This document shows positions 1-7,929 of a stretch of DNA of 64,000 bases, one piece after another. Below the pieces are notes generated by a model. That model was not told where the DNA came from. It ran no database searches and saw only the letters and a list, made by a program, of their open reading frames with translations. The stretch covers positions 26,660-90,659 of the forward strand of contig NZ_JBBWVE010000028.1 in the NCBI RefSeq assembly GCF_041903755.1. The letters are read 5' to 3'. The DNA is from Thiocapsa roseilacustris (GTDB lineage: Bacteria > Pseudomonadota > Gammaproteobacteria > Chromatiales > Chromatiaceae). The position numbers and the translations under genes are program-made. The first letter of the stretch is position 1, and each line of letters starts with the position of its first letter.

Positions 1-707
1 ATGATCTCGACGAAGCGCGCGCGGGAGTCGTCCCGGAAACGCCCGGCGCACAGCTCGTCGAAGATGACTGCATTGATGTCTTGCCGTTCCGCCTCGTTCG
101 GAACGACGACCTCAAGTCCATGCCGTTCCAGCCGGTCGCGATAGAAGGCTTGACCCATCGTATAGGCGGTGCCCAGCAGGGCGACCTTCGAGATGCCCTG
201 CGCTTTCACCTTTCGGCCCGTTGCATCGGCGATGTGAAGCACCGGGATGTTCAGTTTCGCTTCAATGAGCTCGGCGCTCGAGTTCATGGTGTTGGAAGCG
301 ATCACGATGAAGTCGGCGCCCGCGCGTTGCAGTCTCTGCGCGGCATCGAGCATGGTGGCCTCCAAAGGCGCCCAATCGCCGTCTGCCGCCCGCCGCTCCT
401 CGCGGGCGAACTCGGAGAAGGGGATCGAATACATCAGAAGCTTGGCGGACGACACACCCCCGAGTTGATCCCGAACCCGCTCATTGATCAAGCGATAGTA
501 TTCGATCGAAGACACCCAACTGATCCCGCCGATGATGCCGATGGTCTTCATGTGTGCATCCACACTGACCGCCACACGAGGATCGGGGCTGAGCTGACTC
601 GCCGCATCATCCGCAGCAACATGCGAGGACACGCCAACAACGGACATACCCGCGATCAGGATGATCAGGGCAACAAGCCATGTGTGAGACCTCATCCGCC
701 GATTCAT
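1..707 (-). CDS. Aspartate/glutamate racemase-like protein with export signal (3' end off window)
   Basis: The minus strand encodes about 235 residues and the C-terminus lies beyond the left edge. From the ATG at 707 the protein begins with basic residues and a hydrophobic stretch (about residues 9-30) that looks like a signal peptide. The mature part matches the Asp/Glu racemase family: IGIIGGISWVSS near the start of the domain, then a conserved N-T-M segment (IASNTMN) at the first catalytic position, where many members have Cys; here it is Ser. The second catalytic region (GCTE-type) would lie outside the window. Racemases of this family act on Asp, Glu or other amino acids; substrate cannot be told. 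An exported racemase suggests periplasmic D-amino-acid metabolism, but this is inference. A later ATG at about residue 51 (MKTIGIIGG) could start a cytoplasmic form. Confidence 0.75.
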   Translation of the reverse strand, partial: MNRRMRSHTWLVALIILIAGMSVVGVSSHVAADDAASQLSPDPRVAVSVDAHMKTIGIIGGISWVSSIEYYRLINERVRDQLGGVSSAKLLMYSIPFSEFAREERRAADGDWAPLEATMLDAAQRLQRAGADFIVIASNTMNSSAELIEAKLNIPVLHIADATGRKVKAQGISKVALLGTAYTMGQAFYRDRLERHGLEVVVPNEAERQDINAVIFDELCAGRFRDDSRARFVEI

Positions 708-761
708 GCGACACCTCTTTCAAACCATGATGATCCAGATCACACCGAGGGACTTCTCGTG

Positions 762-1175
762 ATGCAATCCATCTTCTTTGCCAAGCTTTACCTCCTGACC
801 GTCCCGGTCTTCTTCGCCATCGATCTGCTCTGGTTGGGCGTCATCGCAAAAACCTTCTATCGTGACAACCTCGCCCATGTCCTGAGCCCGACGGTGAACT
901 GGCCGGCCGCGCTGAGCTTCTACCTCCTCTATATCGCCGGCATCCTCTATTTTGCCGTCGCACCCGCGCTCGCGCAGGACTCACTTGGCCGCGCCCTACT
1001 CAACGGTGCACTTTTCGGCTTCTTCACCTACATCACCTACGAGCTCACCAACATGGCCACGCTCCCGGACTGGCCGCTCAAGGTCGTGATCGTGGATACG
1101 CTCTGGGGCATCGCACTCTGCGCAAGCGTCGCCGCCGGCAGCTTCATGATCGGGAAATGGCTCGGCGGGGTCTGA
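762..1175 (+). CDS. DUF2177 family membrane protein
   Basis: A 137-residue, strongly hydrophobic protein with four likely membrane segments. The start FFAKLYLLTVPVFFAIDLLW and the later TYELTNMATLPDWP are characteristic of DUF2177, a family of small inner-membrane proteins of unknown function. I chose the ATG at 762 because it begins the conserved region; the longer open frame upstream is antisense to the racemase-like gene. It is divergent from that gene with about 54 bases between them, so the two promoters share a short region. Confidence 0.8.
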   Translation: MQSIFFAKLYLLTVPVFFAIDLLWLGVIAKTFYRDNLAHVLSPTVNWPAALSFYLLYIAGILYFAVAPALAQDSLGRALLNGALFGFFTYITYELTNMATLPDWPLKVVIVDTLWGIALCASVAAGSFMIGKWLGGV

Positions 1176-1184
1176 TCACCCGGC

Positions 1185-1420
1185 TCCCGAGCACAGCGAC
1201 GCCGAAAGCGAATGGCGACGTCCGCGCGCTGCTCGGAGAAAGTCGCGTAGTGGGCGATATCCTTGCCAAATTGCAAACACGCCTCGTCGAGAATCGCCAG
1301 CCGCCCCCCGGCAACTCATGTCGAAGATCTGCCGCAACTCCACCGCCAACAGATTGCGCTGGGAGTCCGGCAGATCCCGCCACGCCTCGAAGAGCGCAAC
1401 CCACCGAGCCCTCCTTTATG
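1185..1420 (-). pseudogene. Decayed coding remnant, unrecognised
   Basis: On the minus strand two adjacent frames together give a protein-like sequence: an upstream piece containing LFEAWRDLPDSQRNLL and a downstream piece containing ILDEACLQFGKDIAHYA. No single frame is open across the stretch. This looks like a gene broken by at least one frameshift. I do not recognise the family. It lies directly before other broken genes (1418-2845). Confidence 0.3.
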
Positions 1421-2062
1421 CGCATGAAATCGAGATCGGCGAACTCGGCGTTCCTGTTCTTTGCCCTCCAAGGTGGTCCACGCTACCGGCTGTTGGAAAA
1501 CTGGGTGCTCAAGAACCACCAATACGAACTGCAAACCATCAACGCCTCGGACCTGATCCGCATCTTCGAGAAGGTGGCCGAGTCGCGCCGGCGACAGATC
1601 TTCGTGTGCATGCAGTTCAAGATTCCGGGCCAGAATGGCCAACTGCTCGACAACCCGAACTGGAAGGCAATCGAGTCCGCTATCGCGGAATTGAATCAGG
1701 AGTACCAGTGCGACTTGAAACTCAAGCCTATCCGCGTCGATGAATTCGACAAGGGTTTCTCCTATCCGATCAGCAGCGAGATTTTTCAGTTGATCGAGGA
1801 ATCGGGCTATCTGATCGCCGATCTGACGGCGGGAAACAAGAATGTTTATCACGAGATCGGGCTTTTGATGGACTTGAATCAAGCGCGCCTCAAAACGCAC
1901 GACAATTTTCTACTTCTGCACAATGGCAGCATCGGGGATGTCAGCAAGGATTTCGGCTTCAATCTCGCCGACTTCAAACAGCTTCGCCTGACCGATACCC
2001 ACAGCATTTGCAGCGACGTCAAGCGACAGGTGTCCATCTACTATGGATTCATCGCGGACTGA
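1418..2062 (+). CDS. Nucleoside 2-deoxyribosyltransferase/TIR-like domain protein, probably N-terminally truncated
   Basis: A 214-residue protein. The segment RRQIFVCMQF followed by about 70 residues and then GYLIADLTAGNKNVYHEIG has the layout of the nucleoside 2-deoxyribosyltransferase/TIR-like fold, in which the Asp and Glu of the second motif line the nucleotide site. Proteins with this domain often act as NAD- or nucleotide-consuming effectors in antiviral systems, but a role here is inference. The first residues (SAFLFFALQGGPRYRLLENWVLK) look like the middle of a larger protein, and the upstream DNA carries an unrelated broken remnant on the other strand, so the N-terminus is probably lost. 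The DUF3800 fragment starts 6 bases downstream, suggesting a former operon. Confidence 0.5.
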   Translation: MRMKSRSANSAFLFFALQGGPRYRLLENWVLKNHQYELQTINASDLIRIFEKVAESRRRQIFVCMQFKIPGQNGQLLDNPNWKAIESAIAELNQEYQCDLKLKPIRVDEFDKGFSYPISSEIFQLIEESGYLIADLTAGNKNVYHEIGLLMDLNQARLKTHDNFLLLHNGSIGDVSKDFGFNLADFKQLRLTDTHSICSDVKRQVSIYYGFIAD

Positions 2063-2068
2063 TCGCTG

Positions 2069-2434
2069 ATGATGCGACCCGTCCAATCAGAGGGCAGTAC
2101 GCCAGGGTTCAGTCGCTTCACCATCTACGTGGACGAAAGCGGCGACCACGGACTGGAGCGCATCAATCCCGAGTATCCGCTGTTCGTGCTGGCTTTTTGC
2201 CGCATCTGCGACGGGACCAATGCCTGCGACTCTCGCTTGCCGTTCCAGGTGGTGTTCGTGGACAAGAAACAGAATCTGGCCGGTCTGCAACTGGCCGATC
2301 TGGTCTGTCATCCCATCGGTCGCCATCTGCTCAAGCCGGAGCAGACGAACCGAGCCTATGCTGTGGTCGAGCGGAAGAATCGGCGCGACGGTGCAGGCCG
2401 AATCGAGGGCTATGGGCTGAAGACCTTTCCCTAG
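2069..2434 (+). pseudogene. DUF3800 protein with large internal deletion
   Basis: The open frame gives 121 residues. The start (FTIYVDESGDHG) is the canonical N-terminal motif of DUF3800 proteins, an RNase H-like family often found in defence islands. After about 45 residues the sequence jumps to the family's C-terminal part (VVFVDKKQNLAGLQLADL). Full-length members are roughly 220-260 residues, so about half the protein, including the middle acidic motif, is missing. The deletion kept the reading frame, so a short product could be made but is unlikely to be active. Confidence 0.75.
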
Positions 2435-2591
2435 AAAGCAGAAGGGGCACGGTCTGCACCGCGCCCCAACGCCGATCTGGAGCTCCCAATCCATTTCCGT
2501 AAAGGTAGTCTCGTCGACAAAGCTAAACAAGCCCCGGTCTTCCGGACCGGGGTTCGTATCGAGCTGTTTTTCGAAATGGACGACGGCGGCG

Positions 2592-2739
2592 GTAAGCGCG
2601 GGTTGTAGAACTCGCCGGCGTTGCCGGCCCTGCGCAGGTCGTTGAGCACCTGCTCGTAGATGTCGCCGAGGTGACCTCGCGCCTTGATGTCGTGGACGTC
2701 GATGGCCGCTTCCGTCTTGATGGTGGTGATGAGATTCAT
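2592..2739 (-). pseudogene. hsdM (type I DNA methylase) fragment
   Basis: About 49 codons on the minus strand read IDVHDIKARGHLGDIYEQVL and then LRRAGNAGEFYNPR. This is the conserved segment just before the catalytic region of type I restriction HsdM N6-adenine methylases (usually GEFYTPR). Nothing else of hsdM is present on either side, so this is a remnant. It shows that a type I restriction locus once lay here. Confidence 0.7.
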
Positions 2740-2774
2740 GGTGTCCGTGTCGGGCCGGCCCTCCGGACGGACAG

Positions 2775-2845
2775 TCAAAGTGTCCAGTCCTCGACGATCA
2801 GGCCGGTTAGCTTGGTGAAGTGGTCGGTGTTGCAGGTGACGACGG
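2775..2845 (-). pseudogene. vapC (PIN toxin) C-terminal fragment
   Basis: Reading the minus strand from 2843 gives VVTCNTDHFTKLTGLIVEDW and two more codons, then TGA at 2777-2775. The N-T-x-H-F and L-x-V-x-D-W pattern is the usual end of VapC-type PIN-domain ribonucleases. The upstream part of the gene is replaced by an inverted-repeat element at 2846-2929, so only the last 22 or so codons survive. Confidence 0.65.
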
Positions 2846-2929
2846 TTCAACGGCGGCTGCTCCGACAGTTGTCGGATCTGGCGCGGCCAAGCCAACAAAC
2901 GACGCATACCGGCACCGGGCGCGGTTTAA
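2846..2929. repeat. TAAACCGCG-type inverted-repeat element, copy 1
   Basis: Read on the minus strand from 2929 this begins TTAAACCGCGCCCGGTG and continues with a segment containing TTGGCTTGGCCGCGC and CTGTCGGAGC, which also occurs in the copy at 31772-31857. The far end is degenerate (TTGAA in place of TTTAA). The intact end overlaps the last codon of the diguanylate cyclase: its TAA stop is the TAA of the element. The element may also act as a transcription terminator. Confidence 0.75.
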
Positions 2930-5364
2930 GTCCGGGCACTCCCGACATCAACCCCGAAAACAGGGGGTTCCGGATCGGTCACGGCTTCATCCAGGTCAAC
3001 CATGACCTGGTCACGCCCCGCTTCCTTGGCCGCGTAAAGGGCATTGTCGACCCGTTTGAGCCAGGTGTGGAAGGTTTCCTGCGGCCTGAGCTGTGCGACC
3101 CCACAGCTCACCGTGACCCGGCCGACCTCGGGGAAGGACCAGGACGCTACCAGGACGCGGAGCTTTTCGGCCAGGGCCCGGGCGCCGGCTGCATCGCTGT
3201 GGGGCATCATGAGGGTGAATTCCTCGCCCCCCCAGCGCGACAGCAGATCGGAGGTCCGCAGCTGGCGTTGCACCAGTTTCGTCAGCTCCACCAACACTCG
3301 GTCTCCGGCCTGGTGACCGTATCGATCGTTGATCGCCTTGAAGTGATCGATATCGAACATCAACAGGGACAGCGGTTCCCCGTAGCGTTGAGCTTTCGAG
3401 ATCTCGATCGCCCCAAGGCTTTGGAAGTGACGCCGGTTCCAGGCGCCGGTGAGGTCATCGGTGGTGGCGAGCTGGGCGAGCTCGGCATTGGCGGTCCGCA
3501 GCGCCTGATTGGCGGCGATCACCTCGCCCGTCCGTTCCGCGACCGTCCGTTCGAGGTTGGCGTTGAGCTCCCGTAAGCGCCCGAGGGCCGCCCGCTCGGC
3601 AGAGATGTCCTCGAAGGTCCCGGCGAGACCTTTGCTCAAGTCAAGCGGGTCGATGGGCACCGTCGAGACGCGAACCCAAACCGGGCGGCCATCCTTGCGC
3701 ACCATTTCGATCTCTTCCTGATAATAGCCTTGCCGCTTCAGGCCCACGGTAAAGCGGCCACCGAATGCGGTGAAGGTCGCGATGTCGGCGTACAGGAGGC
3801 TGGCGCACTGGCCGATGAGCTCGCCCGGACCATAGCCGAAGAGTTGCTCCATGGTGCGGTTGCAGCGCTGGATCACCCGGTTTTGGGCCAAGGCGACCCC
3901 CACCGTGGCGGCGTCGTAGATGGCTTTTTGTTCGGCGTAAGCGTTGAGGAGCAACTCGGTCTGCTGCTTCAGGGCGGTCTCGGCCCGCACCCGTTCGGTG
4001 AAGTCGGCCACCAGTGCGAGGTAGCCGGCGGGTTCCCCGGAGGCACCGCGGGCCAGGGCCACCGCGACCTGGGCATGGGTCAGGCCGCCATCCTGACGCT
4101 GGTAGCGCTTCTCGATGATGCCGGAGGCCGCCTCCCCCCGCAGCAGGCGGTCGAACAGGGCCTGATTGAGCACCCAGTCCTCCGGCGGCGTAAAGTCGCG
4201 TAGGTGCCGGCCGAGCAGGGTCTCGCGGGGCTGGCCGACGATCTGGCAATAGCGGTCGTTGACGCGGGTCAGGTGGCCCTGCAGGTCCGCCTCGGCATAG
4301 CCGGTCAGGCCCTGCTCGATCAGAGTGGCCAGCCGCCGCTCGCCGGCCAGGCGGGCGGCGGCCTGGCGCCAGAGCAGATAGCCGGCCCCGTACAGCAGCA
4401 GCAGTACCATTCCCGCGACCAGCCCCGTGGCCCAGGCCATGGTCCGGATACCCGCATAGGCATCGTCCTGATCGATCTTGGCGATCATCAACCAGGGGGC
4501 ACCCGCAATCGCGGTGGCGTAGGCCAGGACGGGGATGTCGCGAAAATCCCGGGCGTCATCCAGGATCCCGCGTTGACCCTGCGCCGCCCAGACTCCTGGC
4601 AACTGGGCCGCGGTGAGGGACTGGGTCAGCGACAGGGCGGCGTCGGGATGGTGGCGCAGCGGCGTCAGGATGCGGATCTGGTGGTCGTCGCGTCGGACCA
4701 AATAGGTCTCCGCGGTGCGGGTCGGCACCGGCCAGGACGCCACCAGTGGGAAGAGGGCCTGCTCCGCCCGCCAGGTCAGATAGATCAGGCCCAGGGGCGG
4801 CTCTCCCCGCGCACTGATGGGCGCCATTTCACCCAGCTCCACTTCCCCTGCAGCCGTGCGGTACAGATCAACGAATTGGGTGCGCGGCTGCCGCGCCGCC
4901 TCCTGAAGCAGGTCCGCCTGGTCCCGGGTGTCGACATCGCCGATGGACATGAGAAGGCGGCCTTCGGTGTCGAGCATGGCCATACCGCTCAAGCCGAGGG
5001 TCCGGCTGACCTCCCCCATGCGCGCCCGCATCCTGGACAGGAGGGTTCCGTCCTCCCGTCCACCCTCCAGATACTGGCTCAACAGCATGGGAATCTGCGC
5101 ATGACCGGAAAAGTAGGACTCGGCATCGATCCGGTGGCGGGCGAGCCAGTGCTCGACCTGTTGCCGTTTCTGTTCGGCGATCAGGGTCAGGTTATCGTTG
5201 ACATCCCGTTGAATCTGCGTACGAAAGCTAAGAAAAGTAGCGACGCTCAGGGTGACGATCAGCACCGTGGTCAGCAGCAGGAGCAGGACAAACCAACCCC
5301 TTGGACCCAGGGTCACGGCCGCGGGTGAGCGACTGGCGGGGGTCTCGGAGGCGACTGCTGTCAT
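2926..5364 (-). CDS. Membrane diguanylate cyclase with two PAS domains
   Basis: An 812-residue sensor. Membrane segments at about residues 23-45 and 308-332 enclose a periplasmic sensory region of about 260 residues. Two PAS-like domains follow (about 343-460 and 480-595), then a coiled linker and a GGDEF domain (about 640-800) whose active-site motif is GGEEF with TTDDLTGAWNRRHF at its start. The family makes cyclic di-GMP from two GTP; the ligand sensed is unknown. No EAL domain is present. I chose ATG 5364 because it precedes the first membrane segment; 100 more upstream codons are open but not protein-like. The stop codon lies in an inverted-repeat element (2846-2929). Confidence 0.88.
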   Translation of the reverse strand: MTAVASETPASRSPAAVTLGPRGWFVLLLLLTTVLIVTLSVATFLSFRTQIQRDVNDNLTLIAEQKRQQVEHWLARHRIDAESYFSGHAQIPMLLSQYLEGGREDGTLLSRMRARMGEVSRTLGLSGMAMLDTEGRLLMSIGDVDTRDQADLLQEAARQPRTQFVDLYRTAAGEVELGEMAPISARGEPPLGLIYLTWRAEQALFPLVASWPVPTRTAETYLVRRDDHQIRILTPLRHHPDAALSLTQSLTAAQLPGVWAAQGQRGILDDARDFRDIPVLAYATAIAGAPWLMIAKIDQDDAYAGIRTMAWATGLVAGMVLLLLYGAGYLLWRQAAARLAGERRLATLIEQGLTGYAEADLQGHLTRVNDRYCQIVGQPRETLLGRHLRDFTPPEDWVLNQALFDRLLRGEAASGIIEKRYQRQDGGLTHAQVAVALARGASGEPAGYLALVADFTERVRAETALKQQTELLLNAYAEQKAIYDAATVGVALAQNRVIQRCNRTMEQLFGYGPGELIGQCASLLYADIATFTAFGGRFTVGLKRQGYYQEEIEMVRKDGRPVWVRVSTVPIDPLDLSKGLAGTFEDISAERAALGRLRELNANLERTVAERTGEVIAANQALRTANAELAQLATTDDLTGAWNRRHFQSLGAIEISKAQRYGEPLSLLMFDIDHFKAINDRYGHQAGDRVLVELTKLVQRQLRTSDLLSRWGGEEFTLMMPHSDAAGARALAEKLRVLVASWSFPEVGRVTVSCGVAQLRPQETFHTWLKRVDNALYAAKEAGRDQVMVDLDEAVTDPEPPVFGVDVGSART

Positions 5365-5712
5365 GACGTGGAAACCATCCCGAGGAAGATGGAGCGATCC
5401 GAGTGTGACATGATGATGACATCTTGAACTCAATATTAGACGATGTTTTCGTGACCCACCGGCACCGCTGCCAACCCGGTCCGGGCCGGAGCCTTCATAC
5501 CGCCGCAATGAGCGCGTGGCTCCAGCGGTCTTCCCGATTCGCTCGGCATCCATGAGGCTCGATCGCCACAGCCGGCAGTCGAGTCTTGCGTGCAAGCGCC
5601 ACGACGATGAATCCGACGCTCCGGTTGCGCTTAATCTTGCTGCAGCAAACGCAAACGATCGCAATCGGATAGTCAGCTCGAGCCGGGGCGGCCCAAGGCC
5701 GCCCGGTCCATC
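5365..5712. other. Intergenic region without recognised gene
   Basis: Between the diguanylate cyclase start and the Gly/Tyr-rich gene's stop. It holds the cyclase promoter region and, near the right side, a perfect hairpin (5686-5704). Nothing else is convincing. Confidence 0.5.
5686..5704 (-). terminator. Hairpin downstream of the Gly/Tyr-rich gene
   Basis: A perfect eight-base stem, GGGCGGCC and GGCCGCCC, with loop CAA lies nine bases after the stop of the gene at 5713-6336. There is no T-run after it on the minus strand, so it may stabilise the mRNA end rather than terminate by the intrinsic mechanism. Confidence 0.45.
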
Positions 5713-6336
5713 CTAGTCCTGATTGCCGCGGAACATCTGCATCGGGTTCGGCATCATCTTCATCGGGTTCATGCCGCTTCCACCGCGATCCTCCTCGCCG
5801 GGTCCGTAGCCGGGCCCGTATTCGGGGCCATAACCCTGACCGTAGCCCGGCCCGACGCCGGGGGGCGGGGCGTAGCCCTGGCCATAGCCTTGGCCGTAAC
5901 CCTGCCCGTAGGCGGGAGCAGGCGGATAGCCCTCCGCAGTGCCGGCTCCGTACCCCGGGGCTTGGCCGTACCCTGGCCCACCGCCGTATCCCTGCAGGGG
6001 CATCTGCTGCATCGGAGCGCCGCCCATTTGTGGATCAGTGTAACCGGGCAGGGAACCGTAGCCTTGGCCGGGTGCGCCGCCATACCCCGGCTGCGGGGCT
6101 CCGTAGCCGGGTGCGGCGCCGTATCCCGGCGCACCACCGTAACCGGGTGCGCCTTGTGGGTAGTAGCCTTGGGGGTAGCCCTGAGGCGGCGGATAATCGC
6201 CCTCCCCGCGGCGATCTTTGTTGCCGCCCATCCATTTGGATGGATTCATCATGTCGCCCATGTCCACTGCGAATGTAGGCCCGCTCAGGACCAAGCTCGC
6301 AAGCCCGGCTGTCAGTGCTGTCTTGATGATGTTCAT
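5713..6336 (-). CDS. Exported Gly/Tyr/Pro/Gln-rich repeat protein (sulfur-globule-protein-like)
   Basis: A 207-residue protein with a clear signal peptide (about residues 1-23, ending PTFA). The mature part opens with MGDMMNPSKWMGG, then about 140 residues of short repeats built from GYG, PGYG, GQGYG and PQGY, and ends with MNPMKMMPNPMQMF. It is almost free of charge in the middle. Sulfur-globule envelope proteins of Chromatiaceae are exported and rich in Gly, Tyr and Pro, and the host makes sulfide:quinone reductase, so such a role is possible but is inference. A Shine-Dalgarno-like GGAG lies a few bases before the ATG. It could equally be a cell-surface low-complexity protein. Confidence 0.7.
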   Translation of the reverse strand: MNIIKTALTAGLASLVLSGPTFAVDMGDMMNPSKWMGGNKDRRGEGDYPPPQGYPQGYYPQGAPGYGGAPGYGAAPGYGAPQPGYGGAPGQGYGSLPGYTDPQMGGAPMQQMPLQGYGGGPGYGQAPGYGAGTAEGYPPAPAYGQGYGQGYGQGYAPPPGVGPGYGQGYGPEYGPGYGPGEEDRGGSGMNPMKMMPNPMQMFRGNQD

Positions 6337-6604
6337 AGCGCTCCGATGTGCTCCTCGTCTGTTGTCATGGTGATGTCTCCTCGCGAGTCGAGTATGGACC
6401 CTGCGAGGCCGGATGCCATCACCTGTCCATAGGCTCGGCCGTCTATGCTCGGCCGTCTATGCTCGGACGTCATGGTGCGACGTGGGAAAGCTGGGTTAAG
6501 ATTGTCGCGGCCGGGACTGACAATGAACCTCGCCTTGGCCGGCCCCGCTCGAGAGGCCGGCTCAAAAAACCATCGACCGAAGCGATTCACCGGAGACCCA
6601 CGAG

Positions 6605-7672
6605 ATGACGAACGCACTGAGCGCTTTCAGTCCACCTGCGCGCGGCCTCCTCGTCGCGGGCGCCTTCGCGCTGGTCATCGGACTCATGAAGCTTGCGGCC
6701 CCTATCCTCGTGCCATTGCTGCTGGCCGTCTTCATCGCCATCATCGCCACCCCGGCACTCAAGTGGATGCGTCAGCGCGGCGTGCCGAAATGGGGCGCGC
6801 TGGCCGTCATCATCTTCGTGCTGCTCGACGTCGGCAGCCTCCTGGCGCTAGTCACCACTGGCGCGCTGGAGGGGTTCACTGACAGCCTGCCGACCTATCA
6901 GGAGCGCTTCCTGCTGTTGAGCGATCAGCTCGGAGGTTGGATGGAAGGCGTTGGGGTTGGCGGCTCGCGCGAGGCGATCCCGGATCTCATGGACCCCAAC
7001 AAGGTTGCGATCGCCGTGCGCTATCTCTTGTCCAACGCCAGCGGTTTCTTTGCCACCGGACTCCTGGTGCTGCTCGCCGTCGTCTTCATCCTGCTCGAGG
7101 CGAATACGCTGCCCGCCAAGCTGAGGGTTGCCTTCCGGATGACGGAGGCGGGTGATGCGCGCATGAAGCGCCTTTTGGACTCGATCAAGCGTTACATGCT
7201 GATCAAGAGCCTGACCAGTCTCGGAACGGCCGTATGCGTCTGGCTCTGGCTGTGGTTTCTCGGCATCGACTTCGCCATCCTGTGGGCGGTGTTGGCCTTC
7301 TTCCTGAACTTCATCCCCGTGGTCGGCAACATCGTGATGATGATCCCTGCAGTCCTGCTCGCCTTGGTGCAGGTGGATGTGGCGACGGCCATCTGGGTTG
7401 CAGCCGGTTATCTCGTCATCAACACGGTCATCGGCAATGTCCTGGAGCCCCGGATCATGGGCAAAGGGCTGGGCATCTCGACGCTGGCCGTCTTCATCGC
7501 GTTGCTGTTCTGGGGATGGATGTTCGGTACGGTGGGGATGTTCCTGGCGGTGCCGCTCACGGCTGCACTGATTATCGCGTTGGACGCGAGCCCGCATACG
7601 CGGCCGATCGCGATCTTGCTCGGACCGGCCATCGAGCCCGAACCTGAACCCGCGCTCCGATCTGAACAATAG
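6605..7672 (+). CDS. AI-2E family transporter (permease)
   Basis: A 355-residue polytopic membrane protein with about eight hydrophobic segments: a pair at the N-terminus, a soluble loop around residues 85-140, and a C-terminal block. The FLNFIPVVGNIVMMIP and VIGNVLEPRIMGKGLGIS segments are signatures of the AI-2E (YdiK/TqsA/PerM) family. Members have been linked to autoinducer export and to Na+/H+ exchange; the substrate here is unknown. The gene stands alone, with the next gene convergent at 7930. Confidence 0.9.
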   Translation: MTNALSAFSPPARGLLVAGAFALVIGLMKLAAPILVPLLLAVFIAIIATPALKWMRQRGVPKWGALAVIIFVLLDVGSLLALVTTGALEGFTDSLPTYQERFLLLSDQLGGWMEGVGVGGSREAIPDLMDPNKVAIAVRYLLSNASGFFATGLLVLLAVVFILLEANTLPAKLRVAFRMTEAGDARMKRLLDSIKRYMLIKSLTSLGTAVCVWLWLWFLGIDFAILWAVLAFFLNFIPVVGNIVMMIPAVLLALVQVDVATAIWVAAGYLVINTVIGNVLEPRIMGKGLGISTLAVFIALLFWGWMFGTVGMFLAVPLTAALIIALDASPHTRPIAILLGPAIEPEPEPALRSEQ

Positions 7673-7929
7673 CCCGACCGGAACCTCGGAACACGGGCCA
7701 CCGATCTAGCCTTGTCCATAACACCGGCCGGTCGGGGGATGCGCGAGAGCCTAGTCCACCGCGTCCTGCAAAGGGGCGCTGTGGGACTGCGCTCCGCTGG
7801 TTCAACCTACCGCGCCCATCGGCGACCAGGCCGGGTTTAGGATCGAGACCGCCTATGCTCTCGCCGCGGACCGCAAATGGAGTTGCGCTCCGTCCAGAGC
7901 CGACCCTGTCGGGTCGACTCCCGGATGCC

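Noticed and set aside
4204..5328. Long open frame on the plus strand opposite the diguanylate cyclase
   Set aside because: Mirror of a GC-rich gene; Gly/Gln/His-rich and without any domain.
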